64,000 nt of DNA from Cohnella luojiensis. GTDB taxonomy: Bacteria > Bacillota > Bacilli > Paenibacillales > Paenibacillaceae. The translations under genes were made by a program, and so were the position numbers. The DNA lies in NCBI RefSeq assembly GCF_004564235.1, contig NZ_SOMN01000004.1:62001-126000 (forward strand). Direction: 5' to 3'. This document shows positions 43,044-52,282 of the stretch, one piece after another (position 1 is the stretch's first letter; each line of letters begins with the position of its first letter). The notes below the pieces were generated by a model. It made no database searches, had not been told where the DNA came from, and was given only the letters and a program-made list of their open reading frames with translations.

Positions 43044-43125
43044 CGTAAAGTCCATAGATAGAACTATCTCCTTCCGTCTTATACAGCTCTTATAATGGTT
43101 ATCATCTTTGGAAAAGGGGACTCCT

Positions 43126-43998
43126 ATGTCATTCCGCACGTTGGACGATTTGTTGCCGACAGTGAACTTCGCAAGCCGAGCCACTGCTATGCCGGGGGCG
43201 GATTGGGGAGTACGTCTTATTCCGGACTGCCAGCTTGTCTATGTTGTCTCCGGGCAAGCGGAACTAACCGTTGGACGGCACACTTACGACATTCGCGCCG
43301 GGGAGTGCGTCTACTATGACTCGGAAATTCCCCATCGGCTGCTCTCCGTCGGCACGACGGATTATTATAGCGTTCACTTCGTCTGGCGGCAGACTTCTTC
43401 CCTGCCTGTCCATCCCGGCCATAGCATTCAATATTTAGATCGGCAATTTTTAGACGGCGAGCCCAGATACCCCGAGATTGAGATTCCTCCTTATGGGGAA
43501 GTTACGTTTCCTACCAAATTAACCATATCCGGGCTAGAACCGATTCTTACGAAGTTAGTAAAAGAATATGAGCTTGAGCAACCCGGCTACACGGGTATTC
43601 TTCGCGCATTGATGCTGCAGGCCCTATCGATTATATTCAGGCAATTGCTAGATAAAGACTCGACGCATAAATCCTATGGACGAATCGATCCCGCCATTCA
43701 AGCCATGCAAGAGCAGCCGGGCAAGAACTGGGCAGTATCGGAGCTAGCCGCCATGTGCGGGTATCATCCGATTCATTTTGCGAAGCTGTTCAAAGAAGAG
43801 ATCGGTTTGCTGCCCAAACACTACATCATCGGGGAAAGAATCAAACGGGCGAAGCGCGCGCTATTGCAGGGGGAGAAGGTCGAGGCTATATCGGAGCGGC
43901 TCGGATTCACGAGCATTCATTACTTTAGTCATCAATTCAAGAAGCTAACCGGATTGACGCCCACCGAATTCAGGATGCATGGGCGCCCTCCTAATTGA
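43126..43998 (+). CDS. AraC-family regulator (PhyH cluster, 1)
   Basis: A 290-aa regulator with an N-terminal cupin (LVYVVSGQAELTVGRHTYDI, AGECVYYDSEIPHRL) and a C-terminal AraC HTH pair (VSELAAMCGYHPIHFAKLFK, VEAISERLGFTSIHYFSHQF). ATG at 43126 is chosen behind AAAAGGGG. It is convergent with the first PhyH gene and could regulate it or one of the other PhyH genes. Confidence 0.9.
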   Translation: MSFRTLDDLLPTVNFASRATAMPGADWGVRLIPDCQLVYVVSGQAELTVGRHTYDIRAGECVYYDSEIPHRLLSVGTTDYYSVHFVWRQTSSLPVHPGHSIQYLDRQFLDGEPRYPEIEIPPYGEVTFPTKLTISGLEPILTKLVKEYELEQPGYTGILRALMLQALSIIFRQLLDKDSTHKSYGRIDPAIQAMQEQPGKNWAVSELAAMCGYHPIHFAKLFKEEIGLLPKHYIIGERIKRAKRALLQGEKVEAISERLGFTSIHYFSHQFKKLTGLTPTEFRMHGRPPN

Positions 43999-44004
43999 CT
44001 AGTC

Positions 44005-45021
44005 TTATTGCTCCTTCTTCTGAACGACCGGCATCATCATGCCGTCTTCCATCCCCATCATCCGGACGCTGTCCGACTCGTCGTCCGCCTCGGATAAATA
44101 AACCTCCGTGCCGAAAGCAGGCGCTGCATAGGGAAGGTGGGTTCGACCGCGGGCTAGGATCTGCCGGTAATTGCCCGTCTCTCCTTCATAGCCGTCATGA
44201 TCCCAAGGAATCCATGAGCGAGCGTTGCAGTAGTGGCATACGTAGGAGCGGCGATAACGGTCTGCCGTCCGATTCGGGAAAGAACGATGGAACAGGTGGG
44301 AGTGAAAAAACAGCACGTCTCCCGGCTTCATCGGTACGGGAATCGGAGGCGGATAGTTCGCGACCACCTTGGACAGCGTATTGACCTCGTCGTCGAGATG
44401 GCTAACGTTCGCAACCGCTTTTAGATCCTTGAAGGCGTCAAGAGCGTGAACATTGCCTCCGCCATAACCTTCCGGAGGATAGATCGGCTCATGATTGGAA
44501 CCCGGAACGACCCACAGGCAGCCATTATCTTCGTCCACTTCTTCAAGCGCAATCCAAGCGCCGATCATCGTATCGGGATGCGTCTTAATATAGTAAGAGT
44601 CCTGATGCCAGCCTTGACCCCCGCGGCCGGGAGGATTGAGAAACATCATAGACTGCAGGGCATATACGTCGGGTCCGATGATGGCCTCCGTCACATCGAG
44701 TATGCGGGGATGAAGCATGCCCCATTCCGCCGTTGCATCCAGCCTGGATACCATGTGAACCCGCGTTTGTTGCACGAACTCCGCCTTTAAGGGGTCTTTG
44801 TTTTCCTCGTCTTCTGGTTGATACGACGATGTCGTCTCTTTGGGCTTAATGCTGCCAGCCCTCGTTCTCTCCGCAAGATCATATAGGCGGTCGATGTCTT
44901 CTTTTGATAACAACCCTCTTACGATCAAGTAGCCGTCCCGGTGGTACTGCGTATATTCCTTCACGCTAACCAAGTAGCGGCCGTCCCGATTTCGCGACTT
45001 CGGCGTATAGGTAATCCCCAT
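44005..45021 (-). CDS. Phytanoyl-CoA dioxygenase (PhyH)-family oxygenase 1
   Basis: A 338-aa Fe(II)/2-oxoglutarate-dependent oxygenase. The iron-binding His and Asp are in GWHQDSYY, the distal His in FHSHLFHRSFPNR with the 2-oxoglutarate Arg following (YRRSYV). GCLWVVPGSNHEPI is the family segment after the facial triad. Members hydroxylate a wide range of small molecules; no CoA substrate need be involved. Six bases from the convergent AraC gene stop. Real substrate unknown. Confidence 0.88.
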   Translation of the reverse strand: MGITYTPKSRNRDGRYLVSVKEYTQYHRDGYLIVRGLLSKEDIDRLYDLAERTRAGSIKPKETTSSYQPEDEENKDPLKAEFVQQTRVHMVSRLDATAEWGMLHPRILDVTEAIIGPDVYALQSMMFLNPPGRGGQGWHQDSYYIKTHPDTMIGAWIALEEVDEDNGCLWVVPGSNHEPIYPPEGYGGGNVHALDAFKDLKAVANVSHLDDEVNTLSKVVANYPPPIPVPMKPGDVLFFHSHLFHRSFPNRTADRYRRSYVCHYCNARSWIPWDHDGYEGETGNYRQILARGRTHLPYAAPAFGTEVYLSEADDESDSVRMMGMEDGMMMPVVQKKEQ

Positions 45022-45111
45022 GCTGCGAGCCCCTCTCTATGATTGGTTTTACACTCATTTTGCGTGAAACGTCGGGGTTGCTCAATGGATGAAACCCGGA
45101 AAACGATATGT

Positions 45112-46014
45112 TTATTTGATATACTCATTCACTAGAATGTGACGGTTAACGGGATAAGGCGTCTCCGGGTCCGGAATCGCGGTCGCATGCCGGAACAAGG
45201 AGCTATCGCATCTTTCTATATAAGTCGTGGCCGTGAATCCGCGGATGCGTTTGTACATTTTGGAAAAATGGTGCTCGTCCCCGAAGCCCACCCGATACGC
45301 GATTTGTTTGACGGTCCATTGACCGCTCATCATCAGCTGCTCCGCGAGCAGCAGTCTGCGTTCAAGGAGCGCGCGCTTGGGCGACATGCCTACCGTAGCG
45401 ACGAACATTCGGGTAAAATGCTCATGCGACCACCCCGATTGCTGCGCGATCAACTCGATGGTGATAGGCTTCTCGAGATGCTCCTCCATATAAGCGATCG
45501 CCCGGGCAATCGGAATCGGCAGCGGATGCGCGAGTTCTTCGATCGCATTGTCCGCAGAAGCGCAAAGTTCTTCCAAAGCGGCGGCCATTAGAACGGATAC
45601 CCGTCTCTTCCAATATGGGGATTGAAAATGCGCTATCCGCAGAATCTGTTTCATGAGCGCCGGCAGTAGACTATTGCTGCTGACGGGAAGCATATTGCCT
45701 GTTTGAAGCAAGGTACTGAACCGATGATCGGATCGACGAAGGCAATCGTAATCGAAATGGATGAAGAGGTGACGAACTTTCCGCGCCGGATCGAACAGAT
45801 ATCGATGTTCCTCATTCGGCCGGGTGAAAACAAAGCATGGTTTGTCCAACTCAATGGGCACGCCTTGGAGCTCGTAAACGGTTTCCGTTCTTTCGGGAAA
45901 GTACACCAACTCGTAATCCTTAATACTCCTCGTCCCGAGTATAGTCCCCGCTTGAGCCCAAACGTCCCCCATGCTATGAACGAACGGCCAACACACTTGC
46001 TCCATCTCCGCCAT
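45112..46014 (-). CDS. AraC-family regulator (PhyH cluster, 2)
   Basis: A 300-aa regulator with an N-terminal effector domain (FTRPNEEHRYLFDPARKVRH) and C-terminal double HTH (TIELIAQQSGWSHEHFTRMF, VKQIAYRVGFGDEHHFSKMY, FTATTY). ATG at 46014 (GGGGAGAAA before it) is used; ATG at 46005 is also possible. Read in the same direction and 90 bases before PhyH 1, so the two may be co-transcribed. Its upstream region has been interrupted by the group II intron. Confidence 0.88.
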   Translation of the reverse strand: MAEMEQVCWPFVHSMGDVWAQAGTILGTRSIKDYELVYFPERTETVYELQGVPIELDKPCFVFTRPNEEHRYLFDPARKVRHLFIHFDYDCLRRSDHRFSTLLQTGNMLPVSSNSLLPALMKQILRIAHFQSPYWKRRVSVLMAAALEELCASADNAIEELAHPLPIPIARAIAYMEEHLEKPITIELIAQQSGWSHEHFTRMFVATVGMSPKRALLERRLLLAEQLMMSGQWTVKQIAYRVGFGDEHHFSKMYKRIRGFTATTYIERCDSSLFRHATAIPDPETPYPVNRHILVNEYIK

Positions 46015-46145
46015 TTTCTCCCCACCGCCTCGTCTATCGTCTAATGATTTGTATTGTAAGGCTGCTCTCTCCTCGGCGCAATGGCAGATAGGATTACCTA
46101 CGTGGTCGAGTAGGCGAGGCCTCTCCTTCGTGGATTGTGCCCCAT

Positions 46146-46182
46146 ACCCCTCACAGATCCGTACGTGCGGAATTCCCGCATA
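46146..46182 (-). ncRNA. Group II intron domain V
   Basis: On the minus strand GAGCCGTATGCGG, GAATT, CCGCACGTACGGATC: a 34-nt hairpin with the AGC catalytic triad and the expected bulge, followed by a domain VI-like stretch ending near CTACTCGAC. This is the catalytic core of the ribozyme. Confidence 0.8.
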
Positions 46183-46212
46183 CGGCTCCTCACATCATCA
46201 TTCGCAGATTGG

Positions 46213-47511
46213 TTATTCGTAGATATTGACGTAGATACGCGGCTTGGGTAACTTGAAGTCATTTAGGACTTCGCAGAATCTCTCCCGTGTAAAGCTATTG
46301 CGCTGACCTCTTCGATTTCGCCACTTAAACATGAGGTTAATCGTTTGGATGTAGAAGGACTTCATCTTGTCAAAGTTGTCAGTAACTCCGTAGTATCGGT
46401 AGTGTCCTGACAATTTAGAGCGGATAGTCTTCAGAAACTCCTGCTGTTCCATGTGTCGATTGAACCGAATCCAGGACTTCATCGCTTTGACTTTCTGCCT
46501 GAATTTCTTTCCGCTTGTCTTCCGTTTCACTCGGAAAGCGCCTTTTTGGCTCTTAGAGCAGTAGTGGGTAAAGCCTAGAAAGTCGAATGTCTTCGGCTTA
46601 CCTCCACCCTCTTTCTTGCTCTGTTCCTCCGCAAAACGTCCAAACGCGATGATTTTCGTTTTCTCTTCCGCTATGTTCAGCTTGAATTTCTCCAACCTGA
46701 GCAAGAGTGCGGCATAGAATCGCTCCGCATCTTCTTTGTATTGGAAGCAGCATACGAAATCATCGGCGAAGCGTACGATTTCGGCTTGCCCTTTGCATTG
46801 TTTCTTCACCGTGACCGTGAACCAGGTATCCAATACGTAATGCAAATAGACATTCGCAAGTATCGGCGATGCAACGGAACCTTGAGGAGTCCCCTCCTCA
46901 GTCGGTTCAAATTCGCCATCCTCTTGTATGCCCGCTTTCAGCATTCGTCTAACGAGGCGATGGATGTTCGGGTCTGCAATCCGTAGTTCGAGAAATTTCA
47001 TTAGCCATTCGTGGTCGACATGATTAAAGAACCCTTTAATGTCCGCATCCACTACATAACTAATCTTCCCGTACTGAATAATCTCGGTTAGTTTCTTCAA
47101 CGCATCGTGCATGCTTCTTTTCGGGCGGAATCCATAGGAGAAATCCATGAAATCTTGCTCGTAGATGGCGTTTAACACGCGCTTTAGCGCGTGTTGCACC
47201 AGCTTATCCTCGTAAGCAGGTATGCCGAGCGGGCGCATGCTTTTCTCGTCCTTGGGGATGTAGGTTCTTCTAGCCGGTTGCGGTCTGTAGCTTTTCTGTT
47301 TTAGTCGTTCCACTAGATTCGCTACATTTGCCTCCAAGTTCAACGCGTAGCTCTCTTTCGTAACCCCGTCAACTCCCGTTGCCTTTCCCGGCTCCATCTC
47401 TTCGTGGCTCTCCATCAACGCTTGCGCATCAATGAAGTGTCCGATGGACGTGAATCTTACTTTCGGGTCGGCTTTGGCCATTTCTGCTATTCTTGCTAAT
47501 TTCGTTTCCAT
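46213..47511 (-). CDS. ltrA: Group II intron reverse transcriptase/maturase
   Basis: A 432-aa intron-encoded protein. RT blocks include GKATGVDGVTKE, RPLGIPAYEDKLVQHAL, YGFRPKRSMHDA, VVDADIKGFFNHVDHEW, GTPQGSVASPILANVYL and the active-site FADDFVCCF. A maturase X domain follows (FDFLGFTHYCSKS, then the GIIM-like region to the end). No HNH endonuclease is present, which is common in introns that use other insertion routes. GAGGTGGAGAAGAA precedes ATG. The frame is intact and probably active. Confidence 0.95.
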   Translation of the reverse strand: METKLARIAEMAKADPKVRFTSIGHFIDAQALMESHEEMEPGKATGVDGVTKESYALNLEANVANLVERLKQKSYRPQPARRTYIPKDEKSMRPLGIPAYEDKLVQHALKRVLNAIYEQDFMDFSYGFRPKRSMHDALKKLTEIIQYGKISYVVDADIKGFFNHVDHEWLMKFLELRIADPNIHRLVRRMLKAGIQEDGEFEPTEEGTPQGSVASPILANVYLHYVLDTWFTVTVKKQCKGQAEIVRFADDFVCCFQYKEDAERFYAALLLRLEKFKLNIAEEKTKIIAFGRFAEEQSKKEGGGKPKTFDFLGFTHYCSKSQKGAFRVKRKTSGKKFRQKVKAMKSWIRFNRHMEQQEFLKTIRSKLSGHYRYYGVTDNFDKMKSFYIQTINLMFKWRNRRGQRNSFTRERFCEVLNDFKLPKPRIYVNIYE

Positions 47512-48332
47512 TTCTTCTCCACCTCGGCGTGCGGTAAATGTGTCCTTACCAAGATTGATGCTGTGTCGTCTGCCTTCCCTCCACCAACATTACATCGGCT
47601 TCATCGGTACTATGCGACGATCCGACTCCCTGACTACTGTTTTTGCCATCCTTGCGTTTTACGGCTTGTCTGACATACTCCTGCAGTGGTTCCTAAAGAG
47701 TACTTGACTCGCAGAAGAAGCGTCAGGGCCTCCCGAGTTGCTGAGTAACCATGGGTATACATGCCTGGCTCTTCGACCCCGGGGAAGCTTCTCCATCCTT
47801 GCCCTTGTCGTCTGGAGTCGTGTTGTCTTCCGGGATTCTGAACCCGTCGACCTTCCCAATTTGTGCATTTCGAGGCTCAATCACATTTCAGGCCTGCATC
47901 CTAACTGTCTACGCTTAAACGTTAATGTTGCCATTCCCGTTCCAAGACTCGCTATTGGTGATGTGGCTAGCATCTTTCCAAGCAGGGTTTACACCTGCTA
48001 AGTTACTCAACCTAGGCTCGGTCGCTTCCAGAATATACACTTAGAAACTCAGAAACTCTTCATTTGTTGTAACTCCTTGCACAATGTACATTTAGTTACA
48101 GGCCAAACCGTACTACTATTGAGCCGATTCTTTTTAACTAATTGCATGTTTTGCAACTAGACTTATATAAGTCGACTTTTTCAGGAATCTAATTGACTAT
48201 TTTACACTTAGAATTTCCGAAAGTGGTGGTTGGGAGCAAGTTGAGTGTACTGGGCCGGTTCGCGTCAACAACCGGGGCTCGTTATGACCGCCTAAAAAGA
48301 AAAAAGTCCCATTCTGGGACTTTTTGCCGCTA
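47512..48332. other. Intron RNA 5' part and non-coding flank
   Basis: Bases 47512-48045 are judged to be intron RNA domains. 48046-48290 shows no gene; it contains a perfect palindrome GACTTATATAAGTC (48160-48173). A terminator lies at 48299-48325. Confidence 0.55.
48299..48325 (-). terminator. Terminator after PhyH gene 2
   Basis: AAAAAGTCCC pairs with GGGACTTTTT, followed on the minus strand by TTTTTTCTTTTT. Confidence 0.88.
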
Positions 48333-49181
48333 TCATCGAACGTCCGCAGGCGCATATACGACGGGGAAATGCTGGCCTTGCATGATATCGCCTTTATTAA
48401 CCGTTACATAGGAAAGCATGACATGGTCGCTCGTTGGTTCGTAACGGGTGTGGCCCGGCATGTAATGTACGGCAATGGCCCGGCGCTTCAACTCGGAGCG
48501 ATTGTTCGGACTGCCGTGCCACGTCAGGCTGTGGTGATAACCCACTTGACCCTTCTTGATCTCGAACGGAACGGCTTTCACGTCGGCGCCTTCCGGAAGC
48601 AGCTCCGGATGACGGTGGCAAGGCATGAAATCCTTGTCGCTGGCCAGGTGCTTCTGATGATTGCCCCACTTATGGCTGCCCGGGACCATCCACATGCAGC
48701 CGTTCTCGATGACCGCGTCGTCAAGCGCGACCCAAGCGCTTACAAGGTCTGCCGGCTGAACGATCGGCCAGAGCGGATGATCCTGATGCCATGCCGTAGG
48801 TCCGCCCGTAACCGGGGGTTTGTACTGGATTTGATCGTGCCAGATTCTCAGCGTATCGGTATGACAAAGCTGTGCAACCTCTTCGCAGATCGTCTTGTTC
48901 GCGGCATGCTGGAAGTACGCGTCGCTGGCCATCCAGATGTTGACGATCTGGACGACCTTCTCGTTCGATGTCATCTTCATGCCTTCGTACAGGGAGCCGC
49001 TTTCTTTGTTATCTTCGTCACCAAGCAGATTGCGGTTAAGAACCGGCTTTTTTACCGACTTGCCCCGCATCACGTTGTCCAGTTCTTCCCGCAGCGCCTC
49101 CACTTCCTCATCGCTCAACACGACGCTGCCCTTCAAAAATCCGTTTTTCTCGAATTCGGCTAATTGATTTTCGTTCAACAT
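48333..49181 (-). CDS. PhyH-family oxygenase 2
   Basis: A 282-aa Fe(II)/2-oxoglutarate oxygenase. ATG at 49181 (AGGAGAG upstream) is taken; the frame is open to 49235. The iron site is WHQDHPLWP, the distal His YHHSLTWHGSPNNRS, and the segment ENGCMWMVPGSHKWG is conserved. It is next to PhyH 3 (same strand, 124-base gap) and downstream of it. Its product is closer to the phytanoyl-CoA hydroxylase-like proteins of Paenibacillus than to eukaryotic PhyH. Substrate unknown. Confidence 0.9.
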   Translation of the reverse strand: MLNENQLAEFEKNGFLKGSVVLSDEEVEALREELDNVMRGKSVKKPVLNRNLLGDEDNKESGSLYEGMKMTSNEKVVQIVNIWMASDAYFQHAANKTICEEVAQLCHTDTLRIWHDQIQYKPPVTGGPTAWHQDHPLWPIVQPADLVSAWVALDDAVIENGCMWMVPGSHKWGNHQKHLASDKDFMPCHRHPELLPEGADVKAVPFEIKKGQVGYHHSLTWHGSPNNRSELKRRAIAVHYMPGHTRYEPTSDHVMLSYVTVNKGDIMQGQHFPVVYAPADVR

Positions 49182-49304
49182 CCGGCAACACTCTCCTATA
49201 AACTGTTTATGATTAGGGGTTGATGGCTCAATCATAAGCGTTCGGAATGCCGATGTATTTCCGATAAACCAACAATCGTTTGCGTTTTTCTTTGATTCTA
49301 AGAA

Positions 49305-50084
49305 TTATCCGTTTACGATATGAAAACGAGGCTTCACTTTGTCGAAGTTGGGATTTTCACCGCTCACCATGAGTCCCATTCCCCAATCGATATGCACATT
49401 TTCCGTAGGGAAGTCTTCCGGATCCTTGTATTGGAATAAGACATTCCTTCTTGTCCGTTCGCTGCAGTTAGACGAAGATCCGTGAATCGTCAAATAGTTG
49501 AAAAACAACACGTCTCCGGCCTCCGCTTCGCAAATCGTGCCATCGGAAATCGGGTACTCCTTGTGATTCAAATAATGCGACCCCACATGCGGCAGCGAAC
49601 CCTGAGCATGCGATCCCGGAATAACCCGCAAGCATCCGTTCTCCTCATCGGCGCGGTCCAGATGAACGCTGGCTGCCAGCATCGTGTGCTTCTCGTGCGG
49701 GAAATAAGGATAGTCTTGGTGCATCGGGAATGCGGCGCCGTTCTCAGGGGGCTTAACGAGCATTTTGGAATGGTGGAGCTGTACGTTAGGTCCGATCAAA
49801 CGAGAGAGGACCGATGCCATGTTCGGATGAATCGCCGCCCGCATGAAGGAAGCATCGTGATAATGGACATCGTGAAACCCTTTAAGCACGAGCTTCTTCA
49901 ACTGTTCTGCCGGAAGGAAGTCTCCTTGCCAAGCCGCGTTGCTGTCCTGCTTCGCTATGGCTGCCCGGCGAATGATCGCTTCTACCGCCTCTCTCATACG
50001 TTCTACCTCGTCCTGATTAAACACCTCTTTGACCAACAAATACCCCTTATCTTTATAAAATTGCACATCCTCTTCGCGAATCAT
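49305..50084 (-). CDS. PhyH-family oxygenase 3
   Basis: A 259-aa oxygenase. ATG at 50084 with GGGAGG upstream is preferred to the start at 50099. Iron ligands lie in FPMHQDYPYFP and NYLTIHGSSSNCS; DEENGCLRVIPGSHAQG follows the triad pattern. It is the first of two adjacent PhyH genes and is divergent from an AraC gene 150 bp upstream. Distinct from PhyH 1 and 2 in length and sequence, so the three are not recent duplicates. Confidence 0.9.
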   Translation of the reverse strand: MIREEDVQFYKDKGYLLVKEVFNQDEVERMREAVEAIIRRAAIAKQDSNAAWQGDFLPAEQLKKLVLKGFHDVHYHDASFMRAAIHPNMASVLSRLIGPNVQLHHSKMLVKPPENGAAFPMHQDYPYFPHEKHTMLAASVHLDRADEENGCLRVIPGSHAQGSLPHVGSHYLNHKEYPISDGTICEAEAGDVLFFNYLTIHGSSSNCSERTRRNVLFQYKDPEDFPTENVHIDWGMGLMVSGENPNFDKVKPRFHIVNG

Positions 50085-50233
50085 CTTTGTGCCTCCCATG
50101 TAATTAAAGTTTGAAAACCTTACTTATATCCACTATTGTAGAGCTATACCGCCTCCATCGTCTTTGTTAACAGCAGACACGTTTTTGCACTTTCACGACA
50201 TGATTACGCTAGTGAAAGGAAGGTGCTAGCCAA

Positions 50234-51109
50234 ATGTATCTTTGCAAAGAAACGCAATCGATGCTGAATGATCAGGCGCTTCTGCTCTCCGGAGCCGGCG
50301 CTGCTTTTAAAGTTCACTACTGGGGCATCGTTCCCCGTCTGTACGACAATCCGGTGCATAGACATTCCTTCTTCGAGATCTGTTTCGTTATGGACGGCGA
50401 GGGGGAGTATACCGATCATGGAATCGATTATCCGTTGCGCAAAGGGACGCATTTCTGCTCCAAGCCCGGGGTGACGCATCAGATCCGCTCCCGAAATGGC
50501 CTTTTCCTGCTCTATGTAGCATTTGATATTGATGAAAGCTTGTCTCAGGAATCCATCGTGGAAGCCTTTCACGCTCTCGCCGAACATGGAGAGGTCTGCG
50601 TAACCGGCGAAGACGATTGCCCTTCCGAGCTGTTATGGAAGACATTGCTTCTGCATGAAAATAGAACCGGAAACTTGCCTACGCCGGCCGTTCTGTCCGT
50701 CGCCCATGCGCTCTTGCTCTCCTTCCTGAATCTGTTCGGAAACCATGAGCCCTCGGCTGCGGCCAGACAAGATTCTACGTTCCTACTGCGGCAAGCCAAG
50801 CTATATATCCGGGATAATTTGTCCGAACCTTTGACATTGCGAGACATCGCCGGATATTTGAACGTATCCGAGAGGCATCTTTCCCGACTATTCTCGACGG
50901 GCATTCACGAGAATTTCACGAATTTCGTTCGCGATGAACGAATACGCAAAGCTGCAGGCTTGCTCGCTTCAAGCGATCTCTCGATAAAAGAAATCTCCGA
51001 AGCCACGGGATTCTCTTCCGTTCACTACTTTACTCGGGTATTCACGCAGCAAAAGGAGCTTCCGCCCGGGCATTTCCGCAGGAAGTTTAACGATTCTCCT
51101 CGGGTATAG
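50234..51109 (+). CDS. AraC-family regulator (PhyH cluster, 3)
   Basis: A 291-aa regulator with an N-terminal cupin (FFEICFVMDGEGEYTDHG, KGTHFCSKPGVTHQI) and C-terminal HTHs (LRDIAGYLNVSERHLSRLFS, IKEISEATGFSSVHYFTRVF). GGAAGGTG lies before ATG. Divergent from PhyH 3, so it is the obvious candidate controller of the PhyH 3/PhyH 2 pair. Confidence 0.92.
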   Translation: MYLCKETQSMLNDQALLLSGAGAAFKVHYWGIVPRLYDNPVHRHSFFEICFVMDGEGEYTDHGIDYPLRKGTHFCSKPGVTHQIRSRNGLFLLYVAFDIDESLSQESIVEAFHALAEHGEVCVTGEDDCPSELLWKTLLLHENRTGNLPTPAVLSVAHALLLSFLNLFGNHEPSAAARQDSTFLLRQAKLYIRDNLSEPLTLRDIAGYLNVSERHLSRLFSTGIHENFTNFVRDERIRKAAGLLASSDLSIKEISEATGFSSVHYFTRVFTQQKELPPGHFRRKFNDSPRV

Positions 51110-51116
51110 GAAAATA

Positions 51117-51142
51117 GGCCCGCACCGAAATCGGTGCGGGCC
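51117..51142. terminator. GC-rich hairpin after the AraC gene
   Basis: GGCCCGCACCG-AAAT-CGGTGCGGGCC: 11-bp perfect stem. No long T run, but it sits between convergent genes. Confidence 0.75.
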
Positions 51143-51187
51143 TGACTGCTTACTTATATCCGATACTATCATTACTCGGAAATCGGC

Positions 51188-51490
51188 TTACCCCGCGTTA
51201 GACAAATCTTCCGAATCATCCACTTCTACTTCCACTGCTTCCACAATTTCCACGCCGTCCACGCTGGTCGTTTGGTATACGATAATCCGCCGGGCCAGCT
51301 CCACTTCTCCGTTCTGTGCGGCGCCTTCCGATATAGTCGCTTTGTCCCCGTCTTCGGATAGTGCCGGAGATGGCGCGATGTCCGCTCTCCATGCTACGAA
51401 TAACGACCAAATCCCGATCAAGACTACTATAACCGCGCCTACGATGAAGGTTTTTAAACCGCTACCCTGTTGTTGTTCCCGCTCATTCAT
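51188..51490 (-). CDS. Small single-pass membrane protein
   Basis: A 100-aa protein with one helix (FIVGAVIVVLIGIWSLFVAW) and an acidic tail (VEAVEVEVDDSEDLSNAG). GGAGAG precedes ATG. I do not recognise the family. The tail is probably extracytoplasmic. Single gene between two hairpins/genes. Confidence 0.72.
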   Translation of the reverse strand: MNEREQQQGSGLKTFIVGAVIVVLIGIWSLFVAWRADIAPSPALSEDGDKATISEGAAQNGEVELARRIIVYQTTSVDGVEIVEAVEVEVDDSEDLSNAG

Positions 51491-51600
51491 TCCAATCTCT
51501 CCTATTCGTTTCCATTCGGATAGTTACATTCAAAGTGTAAACGAAGGAAGAATATCGCGTTAGTGACCGCGGGCATGCGTTTTTGTCATTTTGGTCATGA

Positions 51601-52236
51601 TTAGATCATTTTCGCCGCCCACAAACCCGCATTAAGAATGAGCTTCCGGTACGCCTCTACCTTAAACGACGATAATTGATGTCCGGGCATTAAGTATACG
51701 ATCCGCCCCAAGCCGAATTCATGCGTCCAAGCCGCGGGCCACTTCTCCCCTTCGTGCTCGTACTCGGCAAGAACGGTCGTACGAATAAACGGATCGAATT
51801 CGAACCTGTAAGGTTCGTCGTCCACGGTGAAAGACTCGACGCGATCCATGATCCGATGGTTCGGCTGGCGAATGCTAACCGGCAACGACGTGAAATCCGG
51901 ATGGCCCGTAAACTTGCCGCCGATCATGACCGCCAGCTCCTGATTCCTCTGCAAGGAGATGCCGTTGTGGATGGCCAGGAACCCGCCGCCCCTCGCTACG
52001 AACGAGAGCAATGCGGCCGTGCGCGCCGGAGAAAGCTTCTCCTCCACAAACTCCGTATACGAAATGAACAATCTGTAAGGCTCCAAATACTCCTCTTTCA
52101 ACATTCCGTAGTCGCCCGTGCTCCGAACGTCTATTTTCTCCCGAAAGATTTGTTCGATCTCCTTATCGACTCCCTCGAAAGGATGATAAATCGCATCCGA
52201 GTAGTTCCCTAATGCCAATGCTCGAATAATGGCCAT
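51601..52236 (-). CDS. ThuA-like domain protein
   Basis: A 211-aa protein of the ThuA/glutamine-amidotransferase-like fold: FVARGGGFLAIHNGISLQR, GGKFTGHPDFTSLPV and AAWTHEFGLGRIVYLMPGHQ are ThuA segments. It lacks the GCHGG of the other ThuA gene at 39597. GAAGTGATTCA precedes ATG. The neighbour genes do not explain its role; carbohydrate metabolism is inferred from the family. Confidence 0.85.
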   Translation of the reverse strand: MAIIRALALGNYSDAIYHPFEGVDKEIEQIFREKIDVRSTGDYGMLKEEYLEPYRLFISYTEFVEEKLSPARTAALLSFVARGGGFLAIHNGISLQRNQELAVMIGGKFTGHPDFTSLPVSIRQPNHRIMDRVESFTVDDEPYRFEFDPFIRTTVLAEYEHEGEKWPAAWTHEFGLGRIVYLMPGHQLSSFKVEAYRKLILNAGLWAAKMI

Positions 52237-52282
52237 TGAATCACTTCTCCCTTCTCACCTATAAGAGTACCATTCTGGTTGA

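Larger units (their letters stand above)
46105..48045 (-). mobile_element. Group II intron (approximate ends)
   Basis: The 3' end is fixed approximately by domain V and VI (46105-46185); the 5' end is guessed near 48045 because the host-like sequence begins there and GTGTA, a GUGYG-like start, lies at about that point. The DNA between the intron-encoded protein and about 48045 holds folded, non-coding sequence with long-range GTTACTC/GAGTAAC pairing, as expected for domain I-IV RNA. Both ends need confirmation. Confidence 0.7.

Noticed and set aside
47659..48001. Frames in the intron RNA region
   Set aside because: They lie in non-coding intron domains and match no protein pattern.
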